Part shown: positions 7,972-17,031 of the stretch, in pieces
How the letters are laid out: each line of letters starts with the position of its first letter
How positions within the stretch are numbered: position 1 is the first letter of the stretch
Assembly: GCF_017643905.1 (NCBI RefSeq)
Contig: NZ_JAEPMO010000025.1
Coordinates: 1 to 36,039 of the forward strand
DNA: 36,039 nucleotides
Reading direction: 5' to 3'
From: Marivita sp.
Lineage (GTDB): Bacteria; Pseudomonadota; Alphaproteobacteria; Rhodobacterales; Rhodobacteraceae
The notes under the pieces: model-generated
Database searches by the model: none
What the model saw: the letters and a program-made list of their open reading frames with translations, nothing else
Told to the model about the DNA's origin: nothing
Program-made: the position numbers and the translations under genes

Positions 7972-9411
7972 TCAAGCCGTGCGCGTCGGTTTGCGCATGG
8001 TGACGATCTCTTCGGACATCGTCGGGTGAACCGCAACCGTGCGGTCGAAATCCTCTTTTGTGGCACCCATCTTGATCGCGATACCCGCCAACTGAATCAT
8101 TTCGCCCGCACCAGGCGCGACGATGTGACAGCCCAGAACCTTGCGGCTTTCCTGACTGACGATGAGTTTCATCAGCACCCGACCGGGTTTGTCGGCAAAG
8201 GCGGACTGCATCGGGCAGAACGATGCGCAATATACTTCAATCGGCTCGCGGTCGCGTGCCTGTTCTTCGGTCAGGCCCACCGTGCCCAGTTCAGGCTGGG
8301 TGAACACCGCTGACGGGATCAGGTCGTGATCCACCTTGGTCGGGTTGCCGTTGAACACGGTTTCGACAAAGGCCATGCCTTCACGGATCGCCACGGGCGT
8401 CAGGTTCACCCGGTCGGTCACATCGCCAATGGCATAGATTGAGGGCACTTTGGTCTGGCTGTATTCGTCGACTTCGACAGCGCCGCCCCGGCCCAATGTC
8501 ACGCCAACCTCTTCGAGGCCCATGTCGTCGCTGTTGGGGCGGCGTCCGGTGGCGAACAGCACCTGATCGAACACCTTGATCTTTCCGTTGGTCGATTTGA
8601 CCTTGAGAGGACCTTCCCGCGGCGCGTCACTCACGGGCATCGCGTATTGCGTCGCTTCGACAGGGGCATCCATGCCGTCGTCGTCTTCGCCCCGATAACA
8701 GCCCATTTCAACAATGTTGGTTCCGGTGTGCAGATCGACACCCAGTTCGCGCATCGATTCCGCGATCAGGCCGCGCGCCTCATCGTCAAAGCCGCGCAGA
8801 ATTTGCGCGCCGCGATAATACTGCGTCACCTCGACACCAAGACCTGCAAGGATACAGGCGAATTCGCAGGCGATGTAGCCGCCGCCGATGATCAGGATGG
8901 ATTTGGGCAGCTGTTCGAGGTGGAAGATGTCATCCGACACGATCCCCAGATGCGCGTTGGGCAGGTCGGGACGCACCGGACGCCCGCCTGTGGCGACAAG
9001 AATGTGCTTGGCGGTGAACGTCTCGCCCGTCGACAGCTCGACCGTATGCGGGTCTTTCAATCGCGCGCGGGCATCGTAGGTGGTCACACCAGACCCGGCG
9101 AGGAGTTTGCGATACACCCCTTCAAGCCGGTCCAGTTCGGTGTTCAGATGGCCGGAAAAGGTCTGCCAATCAAAGCCCCGGTTCAGCATGTCCCAGCCGT
9201 AATGCGTGGCTTCCTCGACCATGCCGCCATAGCCACTGGCGAACACCATCAGCTTCTTGGGAACACAGCCCCGGATCACGCATGTGCCGCCGTAACGGTC
9301 TTCTTCGGCAAGGGCCACCTTGGCCCCCGCCTCGCCCGCAGCAACCCGCGCCGCGCGCACACCGCCGGAACCGCCACCAATCACAAAAAGATCGTAGTCA
9401 AATGTGCTCAT
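7972..9411 (-). CDS. gor: Glutathione-disulfide reductase
   Basis: A 479-residue flavoprotein disulfide reductase. The N-terminal FAD site is VIGGGSGG; the redox-active pair is C44/C49 in GGTCVIRGCVPKKL; a second Rossmann motif (IIGGGYIACEFA) binds NADPH; FATGRRPN and AIGDV are family motifs; and the C-terminal VHPTMSEE supplies the His462/Glu467 catalytic dyad. It reduces glutathione disulfide with NADPH in the cytosol. The frame extends nine codons upstream, but ATG 9411 has a GGAG site just before it and gives the standard N-terminus. An insert around MPVSDAPREGPLKV is acidic and polar and probably a surface loop. Downstream of rpiA on the same strand with a 129-bp gap. Confidence 0.93.
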   Translation of the reverse strand: MSTFDYDLFVIGGGSGGVRAARVAAGEAGAKVALAEEDRYGGTCVIRGCVPKKLMVFASGYGGMVEEATHYGWDMLNRGFDWQTFSGHLNTELDRLEGVYRKLLAGSGVTTYDARARLKDPHTVELSTGETFTAKHILVATGGRPVRPDLPNAHLGIVSDDIFHLEQLPKSILIIGGGYIACEFACILAGLGVEVTQYYRGAQILRGFDDEARGLIAESMRELGVDLHTGTNIVEMGCYRGEDDDGMDAPVEATQYAMPVSDAPREGPLKVKSTNGKIKVFDQVLFATGRRPNSDDMGLEEVGVTLGRGGAVEVDEYSQTKVPSIYAIGDVTDRVNLTPVAIREGMAFVETVFNGNPTKVDHDLIPSAVFTQPELGTVGLTEEQARDREPIEVYCASFCPMQSAFADKPGRVLMKLIVSQESRKVLGCHIVAPGAGEMIQLAGIAIKMGATKEDFDRTVAVHPTMSEEIVTMRKPTRTA

Positions 9412-9540
9412 GGTGGTCTCCTTCTCATGGTCGCGCAAAGATATTTCATATGGCGACGCGGATGGCCAGAAGCCAGGCCCCGGAAATCGGGCTTTATCTG
9501 GCTGTGCTGACGAAGACGTGTTCCGGGAGGCTGACTGCGC

Positions 9541-10323
9541 TCAGATATCGGAAAACAGGTTATCGTTCTCGACAAGGTCGATGCGATCCTGGCTGACGGT
9601 ACCTTCGTTGATGTCGCGGGTTTCGACGCGGCCATCGCTGTAGCCGATGATGACCTTGTCGCAGAGATCGACAAACAGACCGTTTTCGACCACGCCGGGC
9701 ATCTGGTTCAGCGCCATTGCCAGTTGGCGGGCATTGCCGATACGGCTCAGGTGCAGATCAAGGATGTGGTTGCCCTCATCGGTGACGAAGGGCTTTCCAT
9801 TGTTCATGCGCAGGGTGATGCGACGCCCCATCACGTCTGCCGAAACCAGCAGTTCTTCGACAAGCATCTGCGTTGTTGTCCAGCCAAACGGGATCACTTC
9901 GATCGGCAGCGGGAACGCGCCCAGCGTGCCCACTTCCTTGGCGGCGTCCGCGATGACAACCACCTCTTCGCTGGCCGCAGCCACAATCTTTTCGTGCAGC
10001 AGCGCCCCGCCACCACCCTTAATCAGGTTGAGATTGCCGTCGAATTCGTCGGCTCCGTCGATGGTGATGTTGAGCGTGCCCGCCTGGTCCAGCGTGATCA
10101 CCTCGATCCCGACCTGGCGGGCCAGTTGCGCCGTGCGCAGTGAGGTCGGCACACCCTTGATGCGCAGACCTTCGTCGCGCACCCGGTCGCCCAGATGGCG
10201 CACCAGCCACGCGGCGGTCGACCCGGTGCCAAGCCCAACGCGCATGCCGTCCTCGACCATGTCGGCCGCTTGCTTTGCAGCGACAAACTTGGCTTTGTCG
10301 ATGGGCGACAATTCTCCGGTCAT
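9541..10323 (-). CDS. rpiA: Ribose-5-phosphate isomerase A
   Basis: A 260-residue cytosolic enzyme interconverting ribose-5-phosphate and ribulose-5-phosphate. The family signatures are all present in order: GLGTGSTA near residue 33, DGADEFD, KGGGGALLHEK and the glycine-rich RITLRMNNGKPFVTDEGN region. The start is ATG 10323 with AAGGAG upstream; the frame stays open beyond it but that part is not family-like. It lies between the small membrane peptide gene (133-bp gap) and gor on the minus strand. NADPH for Gor comes from the pentose phosphate pathway, a plausible but unproven reason for the pairing. Confidence 0.94.
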   Translation of the reverse strand: MTGELSPIDKAKFVAAKQAADMVEDGMRVGLGTGSTAAWLVRHLGDRVRDEGLRIKGVPTSLRTAQLARQVGIEVITLDQAGTLNITIDGADEFDGNLNLIKGGGGALLHEKIVAAASEEVVVIADAAKEVGTLGAFPLPIEVIPFGWTTTQMLVEELLVSADVMGRRITLRMNNGKPFVTDEGNHILDLHLSRIGNARQLAMALNQMPGVVENGLFVDLCDKVIIGYSDGRVETRDINEGTVSQDRIDLVENDNLFSDI

Positions 10324-10455
10324 GCGGGGCTCCTTGGGCAGTCCTATGGATCTTATAGGACGTCGCGCAGCGCGGTGCGAGACCGAATTCACATGGGCGT
10401 TGACGACATCCCGTGCAAGATCACCGCGCGGCCCGCAAGAGAGCCGAGCGCCGAA

Positions 10456-10632
10456 TTAACGATCCTGTTCCGCCAGATTGGTGGACGGCATCGGCGGCAG
10501 CGGCAGAGAGTCAATTTCGGGAACCTTGGGAAACATGACCGGATAGGCCATCGCCATGCGCGGCATAAATGCCCAGGCGATGATCGTGAGCAAGGCGGCA
10601 AACCAGGCAAGTCGGTTCAGATAAAGTGTCAT
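10456..10632 (-). CDS. Small hypothetical membrane-anchored peptide, 58 aa
   Basis: A 58-residue frame starting at ATG 10632 with AAAGGA about eight bases upstream and ending with TAA at 10456-10458. The sequence begins MTLYLNRLAWFAALL, giving one hydrophobic segment (residues 5-22), followed by MPRMAMAYPVMFPKVPEID and a proline-rich tail (LPLPPMPSTN). This composition, the ribosome site and the position in a gap ahead of rpiA argue for a real gene. I recognise no domain. It could be a single-pass inner membrane peptide or, less likely, a signal-peptide-bearing product. Confidence 0.6.
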   Translation of the reverse strand: MTLYLNRLAWFAALLTIIAWAFMPRMAMAYPVMFPKVPEIDSLPLPPMPSTNLAEQDR

Positions 10633-10790
10633 CAGCAGTCCTTTCGCATCAACTCAGCTGGTCCCTTGCAGCATATGTGCCAAGGCCTACGCCCTCGCCG
10701 GTAAAGACGGGGTTAAACGCATCGTTTTTTCACCGTGACGCGCCGCTTTCGCAGCGTGCGTCCCGCGCTGACTGCGCTACATCCCGGTGC

Positions 10791-11486
10791 ATGAGCTATG
10801 TGCTGCATTACGCCCCCGACAACGCCTCGCTGGTCGTCCGACTGGTGCTGGAAGAATTGCGCCTACCCTACCGAACGGCACTTGTGGACCGCAGCGTGTC
10901 GGCACAACGCGGCGCAGACTACAGGCGCGTAAACCCGGTGGGCCGCATTCCGGCGCTGGAAACGCCGGATGGGCCGATATTCGAGACCGCCGCGATCTGC
11001 CTGTGGCTTGCCGACCGTCACCGCGACGCAGTGCATCTGTCACCCGAAGCCACCGATCCGGCGCGGGGCTCGTTTCTGAGTTGGTTGTTCTTTCTGTCGA
11101 ACAGTGTGCATGCCGAGATGCGCAACCTGTTCTATCCGCACTTGGTTGCAGGCCCCGATCCGGTTCAGCAGGCCGTGGCCAGCCAACAGATCCAGACATC
11201 ACTGACCGCGCATTTCGACATCCTGAACCGGCTTTATCCCTGCACGGAACACAGCCCAAGCATCAGTGACCTTTACCTTGCGGTTCTTCTGCGTTGGCCC
11301 GCGCTATACCCCGTGGCGGCGGATCGAGGCTGGTTCGACCTTGCCCGTTGGCCCAATCTGCACGCCCTTGCCCAGAGGATCGAGATACGCGACTCTGCGC
11401 TGGCGGCCATACGTGCCGAGGGTCTGGGTCCGACGCCCTTTTCCAATCCACATCCGGCCACGCCACCTGAAGGGAGCGCGCTTTAA
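10791..11486 (+). CDS. Glutathione S-transferase family protein
   Basis: A 231-residue GST: N-terminal thioredoxin fold (SYVLHYAPDNASLVVRLVLEEL), the cis-Pro loop NPVGRIPALET, the glutathione-binding FETAAICLWLADRH, then a helical C-terminal domain with SISDLYLAVLLRW. A Ser/Asn replaces the classical Tyr/Cys at the expected N-terminal catalytic site (PDNAS), so the mechanism is unclear. ATG 10791 gives a standard N-terminus although the frame is open to 10626. No strong ribosome site is visible. It ends two bases before sdaA, so the two are probably co-transcribed. Confidence 0.82.
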   Translation: MSYVLHYAPDNASLVVRLVLEELRLPYRTALVDRSVSAQRGADYRRVNPVGRIPALETPDGPIFETAAICLWLADRHRDAVHLSPEATDPARGSFLSWLFFLSNSVHAEMRNLFYPHLVAGPDPVQQAVASQQIQTSLTAHFDILNRLYPCTEHSPSISDLYLAVLLRWPALYPVAADRGWFDLARWPNLHALAQRIEIRDSALAAIRAEGLGPTPFSNPHPATPPEGSAL

Positions 11487-11488
11487 TT

Positions 11489-12862
11489 ATGTTTCTGTCT
11501 GTCTTTGACATGTTCAAGGTCGGGATCGGCCCGTCCTCGTCCCACACGATGGGTCCGATGGTCGCCGCCGCGCGGTTTCTTGATCTTTTGCGCAAAGCAC
11601 CCTTTTCCGTGGCAGGCGTCAAGGCATCCCTGCACGGTTCGCTGGCCTTTACAGGGGTGGGTCACGCCACCGACCGGGCCACGATCCTTGGCCTTGCCGG
11701 GTTTGTTCCCGAAAGCTACGACCGCGAAAAGGCCGACGCAGCACTCGCACAGATCAAGGCCACCAAGACCGTCACACCGGACGGCCTACCCGCCCTGCGG
11801 TTCGACCCCGAAGCCGATCTGCGCTTTGACTTCGGCCCCAACCTGCCCGGTCATGCCAACGGCATGATCCTGAGCGCGACCGACCCTCAGGGCGACGTCA
11901 TCCTGCAGGAGACCTATTACTCCATTGGCGGCGGGTTTGTGATGACACAAGCCGAACTTGATGCGGGCAAGGACACCGATGATGGCGCACCCGTGCCCTA
12001 CCCGTTCAAGTCCGCCGCCGAGATGCTGGAGATGGCCAAAACCTCGGGCCTGAGCATTGCCGAGATGAAACGCGCCAATGAGCTGTCGCGCCGGTCTGTC
12101 AGCGATCTGGACGCAGGTATGCGCCGCCTTTGGCAGGTGATGAACGATTGCATCGACCGTGGGCTTGAGAATGATGGCATCCTGCAGGGTGGTCTGAACG
12201 TCAAACGTCGCGCCAAGGGCATCCATGAAAAACTGCTGGCCGAGCGGGGCATGAACCTGACCGCGCCGCACACGATCAACGACTGGATGAGCGTCTATGC
12301 GATGGCGGTGAACGAGGAAAACGCCGCCGGGGGACAGGTTGTGACGGCGCCCACCAATGGCGCTGCTGGCGTGGTGCCCGCGACGATCCGCTATTACCTC
12401 GACCATGTGCCCGGCGCGACAACCACACGCGTGCCCGAGTTTCTGCTGACCGCCGCCGCCATCGGCCGTTTGGTCCAGTTCAACGCCTCGATCAGCGGGG
12501 CCGAGGCCGAGTGTCAGGCCGAAGTAGGCAGCGCCAGCGCCATGGCCGCCGCCGGATTATGTGCGGTGCTGGGGGGCACCCCGATGCAAATCGAGAACGC
12601 GGCCGAGATCGCGCTGGAGCATCACCTCGGGATGACCTGCGACCCGGTCAAAGGGCTGGTGCAGGTGCCCTGCATCGAACGCAACGGTCTGGGGGCGATC
12701 AAGGCCGTCAGTGCGGCCAGCCTCGCCCTGCGCGGCGACGGCACTCATTTCGTCCCGCTCGATTCGGCCATTGAGACCATGCGCCAGACCGGCGCGGACA
12801 TGCACGAGAAGTACAAGGAAACATCTTTGGGGGGATTGGCGGTAAACGTTCCCAACTGCTGA
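11489..12862 (+). CDS. sdaA: L-serine ammonia-lyase (iron-sulfur type)
   Basis: A 457-residue single-chain L-serine dehydratase converting L-serine to pyruvate and ammonia. The N-terminal beta domain begins [20 protein letters not shown]; the catalytic alpha domain contains the three cluster cysteines C342 (AECQAE), C384 (MTCDPV) and C395 (VPCIER). The final residue is C457, which matches the 'tail-in-mouth' C-terminal cysteine that occupies the fourth iron in the Legionella enzyme structure. Length and spacing agree with the one-chain type 1 enzymes. A purine-rich GAAGGGAG lies about 13 bases ahead of the ATG, inside the end of the GST gene. The cluster implies oxygen sensitivity. Confidence 0.94.
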   Translation: MFLSVFDMFKVGIGPSSSHTMGPMVAAARFLDLLRKAPFSVAGVKASLHGSLAFTGVGHATDRATILGLAGFVPESYDREKADAALAQIKATKTVTPDGLPALRFDPEADLRFDFGPNLPGHANGMILSATDPQGDVILQETYYSIGGGFVMTQAELDAGKDTDDGAPVPYPFKSAAEMLEMAKTSGLSIAEMKRANELSRRSVSDLDAGMRRLWQVMNDCIDRGLENDGILQGGLNVKRRAKGIHEKLLAERGMNLTAPHTINDWMSVYAMAVNEENAAGGQVVTAPTNGAAGVVPATIRYYLDHVPGATTTRVPEFLLTAAAIGRLVQFNASISGAEAECQAEVGSASAMAAAGLCAVLGGTPMQIENAAEIALEHHLGMTCDPVKGLVQVPCIERNGLGAIKAVSAASLALRGDGTHFVPLDSAIETMRQTGADMHEKYKETSLGGLAVNVPNC

Positions 12863-12961
12863 ACCACTTGAAAACGCGTGACTTTTGGTCGACCTGAAGA
12901 ACGTTCAACATGTAAACAGGAGAGCGTTGACAGAAAGACTCAACCAAGAGTAGCGTGCGGT

Positions 12962-13906
12962 ATGACACAAGACCGCCCCACTCTCGGAATAGCACTCATG
13001 CTGGGTTTCTGCGTCGTGGCTCCAATGGGGGACGCGCTTGCGAAAATCCTGTCGGACAAAGTGGCACTTGGACAGTTGCTCTTGGTCCGTTTCGGCATTC
13101 AGGCGCTGGTACTGATCCCGATCATCGCGGCAACCGGGCGTGTCTGGCGGATGTCGAGCCGTGTGGCGTGGCTAACTCTGTTGCGGACGCTGATGCATAT
13201 CGCCGGCATCGGCATGATGGTGTCCGCACTTTATTACCTGCCGCTGGCCGATGCCATCGCGATTGCCTTCGTCATGCCCTTCATCATGCTCCTGCTCGGG
13301 CATTACGTGTTGGGCGAAGAGGTCGGCATCCGCCGGATGATCGCCTGTGCGGTGGGATTTGCAGGAACCTTGCTGGTCATCCAGCCATCGTTTCAGGAAG
13401 TGGGCTGGCCCGCCCTGCTGCCGATGGGTGTGGCGATCAACTTTGCCCTCTTCATGCTGGTGACCCGAAAGATCGCCAAGGAAACGGACCCGATCGGGTT
13501 GCAGGCCGTGTCTGGTGTGATGGCGGTGGTGCTGATGACCCCAGTGATCTTTCTGATCCCGGATCAATCCGTGCCGATCCTCGCTTGGGACAGCCTTCTG
13601 CCATCGAGCACATGGACGCTTCTGGTGGCCATCGGTCTGTCCGGCACGTTGGCGCATCTGCTGATGACATGGTCGTTGCGGTACGCGCCCTCGGCGACCC
13701 TCGCACCCATGCAATATCTCGAAATCCCCATCGCCACGGTGATTGGCTTTGCGGTCTTCGGCGACCTGCCGAACACCATGGCCTCGATCGGGATCGCCAT
13801 CGTGGTCGCGTCGGGGCTTTACATCGTGTTCAGAGAGCAGGCCATAAGCCGTCGGTCTGAGCCAGCGCCTGTTGCAAACCACGCCGTTCAGACACCGGCA
13901 GAATAA
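12962..13906 (+). CDS. EamA/DMT family transporter
   Basis: A 314-residue membrane protein with ten predicted hydrophobic segments arranged as two EamA repeats (about 8-140 and 150-290), of the RhaT/EamA drug-metabolite transporter superfamily. The first repeat contains LRTLMHIAGIGMMVSALYYLPLADA and the second LRYAPSATLAPMQYLEIP, typical of the fold. Its substrate is unknown; relatives export amino acids or other metabolites. ATG 12962 is the best start; the frame extends 28 codons upstream with non-family sequence and neither start has a strong ribosome site. Its last 77 bases overlap the convergent thiamine pyrophosphokinase gene. Confidence 0.85.
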   Translation: MTQDRPTLGIALMLGFCVVAPMGDALAKILSDKVALGQLLLVRFGIQALVLIPIIAATGRVWRMSSRVAWLTLLRTLMHIAGIGMMVSALYYLPLADAIAIAFVMPFIMLLLGHYVLGEEVGIRRMIACAVGFAGTLLVIQPSFQEVGWPALLPMGVAINFALFMLVTRKIAKETDPIGLQAVSGVMAVVLMTPVIFLIPDQSVPILAWDSLLPSSTWTLLVAIGLSGTLAHLLMTWSLRYAPSATLAPMQYLEIPIATVIGFAVFGDLPNTMASIGIAIVVASGLYIVFREQAISRRSEPAPVANHAVQTPAE

Positions 13907-14513
13907 TCAGCATCCCTGGCCCATGCAGTGTCAAAGACACCGGTCCATCGGCGCGATTTGACGTTCCGACCCGGTCGCCCGGTGACAGCTCCAACCCGTC
14001 GATGGGCCAGTGCAGTCCGGTCGATATACCCGTGACGGGACGCATCGGATAAAGCGACACGCGTGTCCCCGGCCCTAACGGCAGGCCAATCTGCGGCGGC
14101 AGATGCGCCACCACGTCATGCTCTCCCAATAGCACAATGGCCCGGTCGGGATAGCGCGCCAGCACGGTCATCGCCGCAAGCAGATGGTCCACCTGCCCGC
14201 CCAGAAAGCCGATGCCAATAATCATCGGTGCCGAGATTGACCGGATCGCCTTGTCAAAATCAGTGCTGTCCTGTTCCTCGATCCGATGCACGGACTCGGG
14301 CGGCAGAGCGGCACGGGTTTCGTCCGACACCGAATCAAGATCCCCGATCAGCGCGTTCGGAAGACGCCCGACCGCGCGCACCCAGTCCGCCCCACTGTCG
14401 GCGGCGACAACGGTCGTGACCTCATCCAATAAAGACAAAAGCTGCGCATTGTCGCCATGCGCGCCACCGACAAGCAAGACTGGTTCCTGCGAAACAACAA
14501 TGGGGTCATTCAT
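13830..14513 (-). CDS. thiN: Thiamine diphosphokinase
   Basis: A 227-residue enzyme that transfers pyrophosphate from ATP to thiamine. Family signatures: VGGAHGD near the N-terminus, AADSGADW, LIGDLDSVS (metal and ATP site) and DSTDFDKAIRS, then GFLGGQVDHLLA, and a C-terminal beta-sandwich region (GLELSPGDRVGTSNRADGPVSL). The last 26 codons, including the stop at 13830-13832, lie antisense to the end of the EamA gene. The start is ATG 14513 without a clear Shine-Dalgarno site. It is divergent from the acidic protein gene. Confidence 0.9.
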   Translation of the reverse strand: MNDPIVVSQEPVLLVGGAHGDNAQLLSLLDEVTTVVAADSGADWVRAVGRLPNALIGDLDSVSDETRAALPPESVHRIEEQDSTDFDKAIRSISAPMIIGIGFLGGQVDHLLAAMTVLARYPDRAIVLLGEHDVVAHLPPQIGLPLGPGTRVSLYPMRPVTGISTGLHWPIDGLELSPGDRVGTSNRADGPVSLTLHGPGMLIILPVSERRGLQQALAQTDGLWPAL

Positions 14514-14652
14514 GTCTGATTAATGACGAATGGCGAAACAGATCACAATCAGGACATGAAATGATACCGTGATTGGCACAGATTCGATGCGCTTTGGTCT
14601 TGGTAAACATGTTAGCAAGTCCTTCGCAGAAGTTTGGAAAGCGGGTGATATT

Positions 14653-16995
14653 ATGGTGAGTTCAAACAAGATACTCACGGTATCCTACGGGACCTTCTCA
14701 TGTACGCTCGAAGGGTTCGACAACTCCTTCGACACGATGAAGGCGATTGCGGAGTATTTCCGCGATCTTGCTCAGGATGACCGATATTTCGGTGCCGAAC
14801 CACCGACACCCGATGCGGAGATGTTGGCCCGGATCGCGGAGCGAGAGATCGCCCGCCGGGTCGAAGCCCGCTTTGAGAAAGGTAATTTGGTTCTGCGTCC
14901 TTCTGATGATGCCGAGCCGCCGCGAGGGGATGTCGCGCCGCAATCATCGAAGGACGCAGCCCTAGCGGACGCGACGGCCAGCGTGGCTGCCACTGCACTG
15001 GCTGTCGCGGCCCAACCGGCGGACGCGCAGGCCGTATCTACCGACACGTTTGTTGAGGACGACATCGAGATCGATATCTCCGAAATGGAGTTCGCCGATC
15101 TCGAAGCGGTCGCGGACAGTGAAGAAGACAATGCGCCGGAAGATGACGGCGTGACCATCGACCTGTCTGATATCTCGCTCGACACAGATGACGTGGACGC
15201 GGCGGCATTCAGCGCCGATGACGTTCTGGATGCCGAAGAAACGGCAATTGCGGAGTCGAGCATCGACGATCTGATCGCCGCACAGGACGACAAGGAAAAT
15301 CGCCGGATCGCAGCGGAAGCCGCCGAGGCCGAAGTGGCCCCGGTTGTGGCCGACAGCGTCGCCGAAAAACTGCAGCGCATCCGTGCCGTTGTTGCGTCCA
15401 AGGCGCAGCCAGCCCCGGAATACATCGAAGACGAACATGCGATGTCCGGCCCGGATGGAGATGGCAACGACGAGAACAATGCCATCGACGTCGAAGAGAC
15501 CACCGCGCTTGACGACAACCTCTTCACAGACACCATCGCCGCCGTCGTGTCCGATCAGCTTGATCTGGACGACGAGGACGATGAAGAGGCGTTTCTCCCG
15601 GACACGGATTTCGACGACGAAGACGACGAAGACTATGCTCCGGTCGCCGCCCGTCGGGACGATGCCCAGAGCGAACTTGAAATCCTCCGTGCCAAGATCG
15701 CCGAGCTTGAAGCCCAGGCGGCCGCTGCACGCGCCTCCGAAACGGTTGCCGTGGAACAGGCAGAGCAGCCTGACGTGATCGCACAGCAGGACGAAGACGA
15801 TGATGAAGACGACCTCGATCTCATGTCTGACGACGAGGACGACGACGAACTCTTTGCGGATGACGAGGAAGATGATTCGCGGGACAAGCCCTATGTTCTT
15901 CAAAACACCGTCATGGATGACGACGAGACCGACGAGGAAGAAGCAGCAGCACCCCAGCCGTTGATCGCCCGCGTCGGCAAGGCCAAGCGCGCCGATGTCG
16001 AAGCCGCCCTGGCGTCTGGTCAACTCGAAGAATACGACGACGAAGACGAGGATGATGCCCCCGTCGCCGTGGTGCGGCCCGTGCCCGGCCTCGAAGACAG
16101 CTCTCTGACCCCGGAGCAAGAAGCGGAACTGGCCCGTGAACTGGCCGATCTTCATGCAGAGATCGAAGAAGACGAAGACTGGGACTTCGACGACGAAGAA
16201 GATGATTTCGATCACGAACCCCTGTCGGAAGCCGACGAGGAGGCTGCATCCGCAAACATCCGCAAGGCGGTCAAACTGACCAGCCCCGGCCGCGCGATGC
16301 TGACCGACACCTCGATCGAGGAAGACACCGACTCCGTCGAACGTCTGGTCGGCAAGACCGACAGCGCGATGGAAGAACCCGAGGGCAACCGCCGTCGCAA
16401 CGCCATCGCGCATCTGCGGGCCGCTGTTGCTGCGACCAAGGCGGATCGCATCCTTGGCTTCGGCAAGAAGACCGTCAACGAGGAACAGCCCTATCGCGAA
16501 GATCTGGCCGACGCGGTGCGCCCGCGCCGCCCCAAGGTCACGGAAGCCCGCTCTGCCCGCCCGGCACCGGTGCGTCCTGCCCCGCTCAAGCTGGTGGCAG
16601 AGCAGCGGATCGACGTGGATGGCGAAAAGGCCGCCACTCCGGTGCGCCCGCGCCGCGTCATGCGCAATGTGGAGCAGGTCGAGGCTGCCGATGCCAAGGC
16701 AGGGGATGACACGGGTTTTGCCGAGTTCGCCGAAAACCAGGGGGCACACACCCTGCCCGAACTGCTCGAAGCCGCAGCGGCCTACATGTCTTTTGTCGAA
16801 GGACGCGACCAATTCTCGCGGCCACAGCTGATGACGAAACTGCTGCAGGCAGAAGGGGCTGCAAGCTCGCGCGAGGAACGTCTGCGCAGCTTTGGCCAGC
16901 TCCTGCGCGAAGGCAAGATCGAGAAAAAGAGCGGTGGGCGCTTCGCCGCCTCTGACAGCATCGGCTTCAAACCCGATGCGCGCGCAGCCGGATAA
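14653..16995 (+). CDS. Large acidic, mostly disordered protein of unknown function
   Basis: A 780-residue protein with three parts. Residues 1-75 form a compact, conserved-looking N-terminal domain (KILTVSYGTFSCTLEGFD, then TMKAIAEYFRDLAQDDRYFG and RIAEREIARRVEA). Residues about 90-600 are extremely rich in Asp, Glu and Ala with repeated D/E runs, broken by a short coiled-coil-like helix near base 15670. The last 80 residues form a second ordered-looking domain (TLPELLEAAAAYMSFVEGRDQFSRPQLMTKLL, then RLRSFGQLLREGKI) that could be a winged-helix-like fold. There is no signal peptide or membrane segment. From memory, homologues sharing only the two ends occur in Rhodobacteraceae under inconsistent annotations. 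The frame is open to 14569, but ATG 14653 gives the conserved N-terminus. It ends in a strong terminator. Confidence 0.8.
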   Translation: MVSSNKILTVSYGTFSCTLEGFDNSFDTMKAIAEYFRDLAQDDRYFGAEPPTPDAEMLARIAEREIARRVEARFEKGNLVLRPSDDAEPPRGDVAPQSSKDAALADATASVAATALAVAAQPADAQAVSTDTFVEDDIEIDISEMEFADLEAVADSEEDNAPEDDGVTIDLSDISLDTDDVDAAAFSADDVLDAEETAIAESSIDDLIAAQDDKENRRIAAEAAEAEVAPVVADSVAEKLQRIRAVVASKAQPAPEYIEDEHAMSGPDGDGNDENNAIDVEETTALDDNLFTDTIAAVVSDQLDLDDEDDEEAFLPDTDFDDEDDEDYAPVAARRDDAQSELEILRAKIAELEAQAAAARASETVAVEQAEQPDVIAQQDEDDDEDDLDLMSDDEDDDELFADDEEDDSRDKPYVLQNTVMDDDETDEEEAAAPQPLIARVGKAKRADVEAALASGQLEEYDDEDEDDAPVAVVRPVPGLEDSSLTPEQEAELARELADLHAEIEEDEDWDFDDEEDDFDHEPLSEADEEAASANIRKAVKLTSPGRAMLTDTSIEEDTDSVERLVGKTDSAMEEPEGNRRRNAIAHLRAAVAATKADRILGFGKKTVNEEQPYREDLADAVRPRRPKVTEARSARPAPVRPAPLKLVAEQRIDVDGEKAATPVRPRRVMRNVEQVEAADAKAGDDTGFAEFAENQGAHTLPELLEAAAAYMSFVEGRDQFSRPQLMTKLLQAEGAASSREERLRSFGQLLREGKIEKKSGGRFAASDSIGFKPDARAAG

Positions 16996-17003
16996 GACGT
17001 TCA

Positions 17004-17031
17004 GGGGGCCTTCGGGCCCCCTTCGTTTTTT
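17004..17031 (+). terminator. Rho-independent terminator of the acidic protein gene
   Basis: Stem GGGGGCC (17004-17010) and GGCCCCC (17015-17021) closed by a TTCG tetraloop, then TTCGTTTTTT. The T-run reaches into the stop codon of the convergent gene (17030-17032), so the two transcription units abut exactly. Confidence 0.93.

Noticed and set aside
9439-9540. Possible terminator between rpiA and gor
   Set aside because: An AGCCAG/CTGGCT dyad with an inner CCCG/CGGG stem is present, but there is no T-run on the minus strand and the arms are short.
14570-14590. Sigma-54-like TTGGCAC before the acidic protein gene
   Set aside because: The GC of the -12 element would be two bases too far from the GG of the -24 element, so the spacing is wrong.
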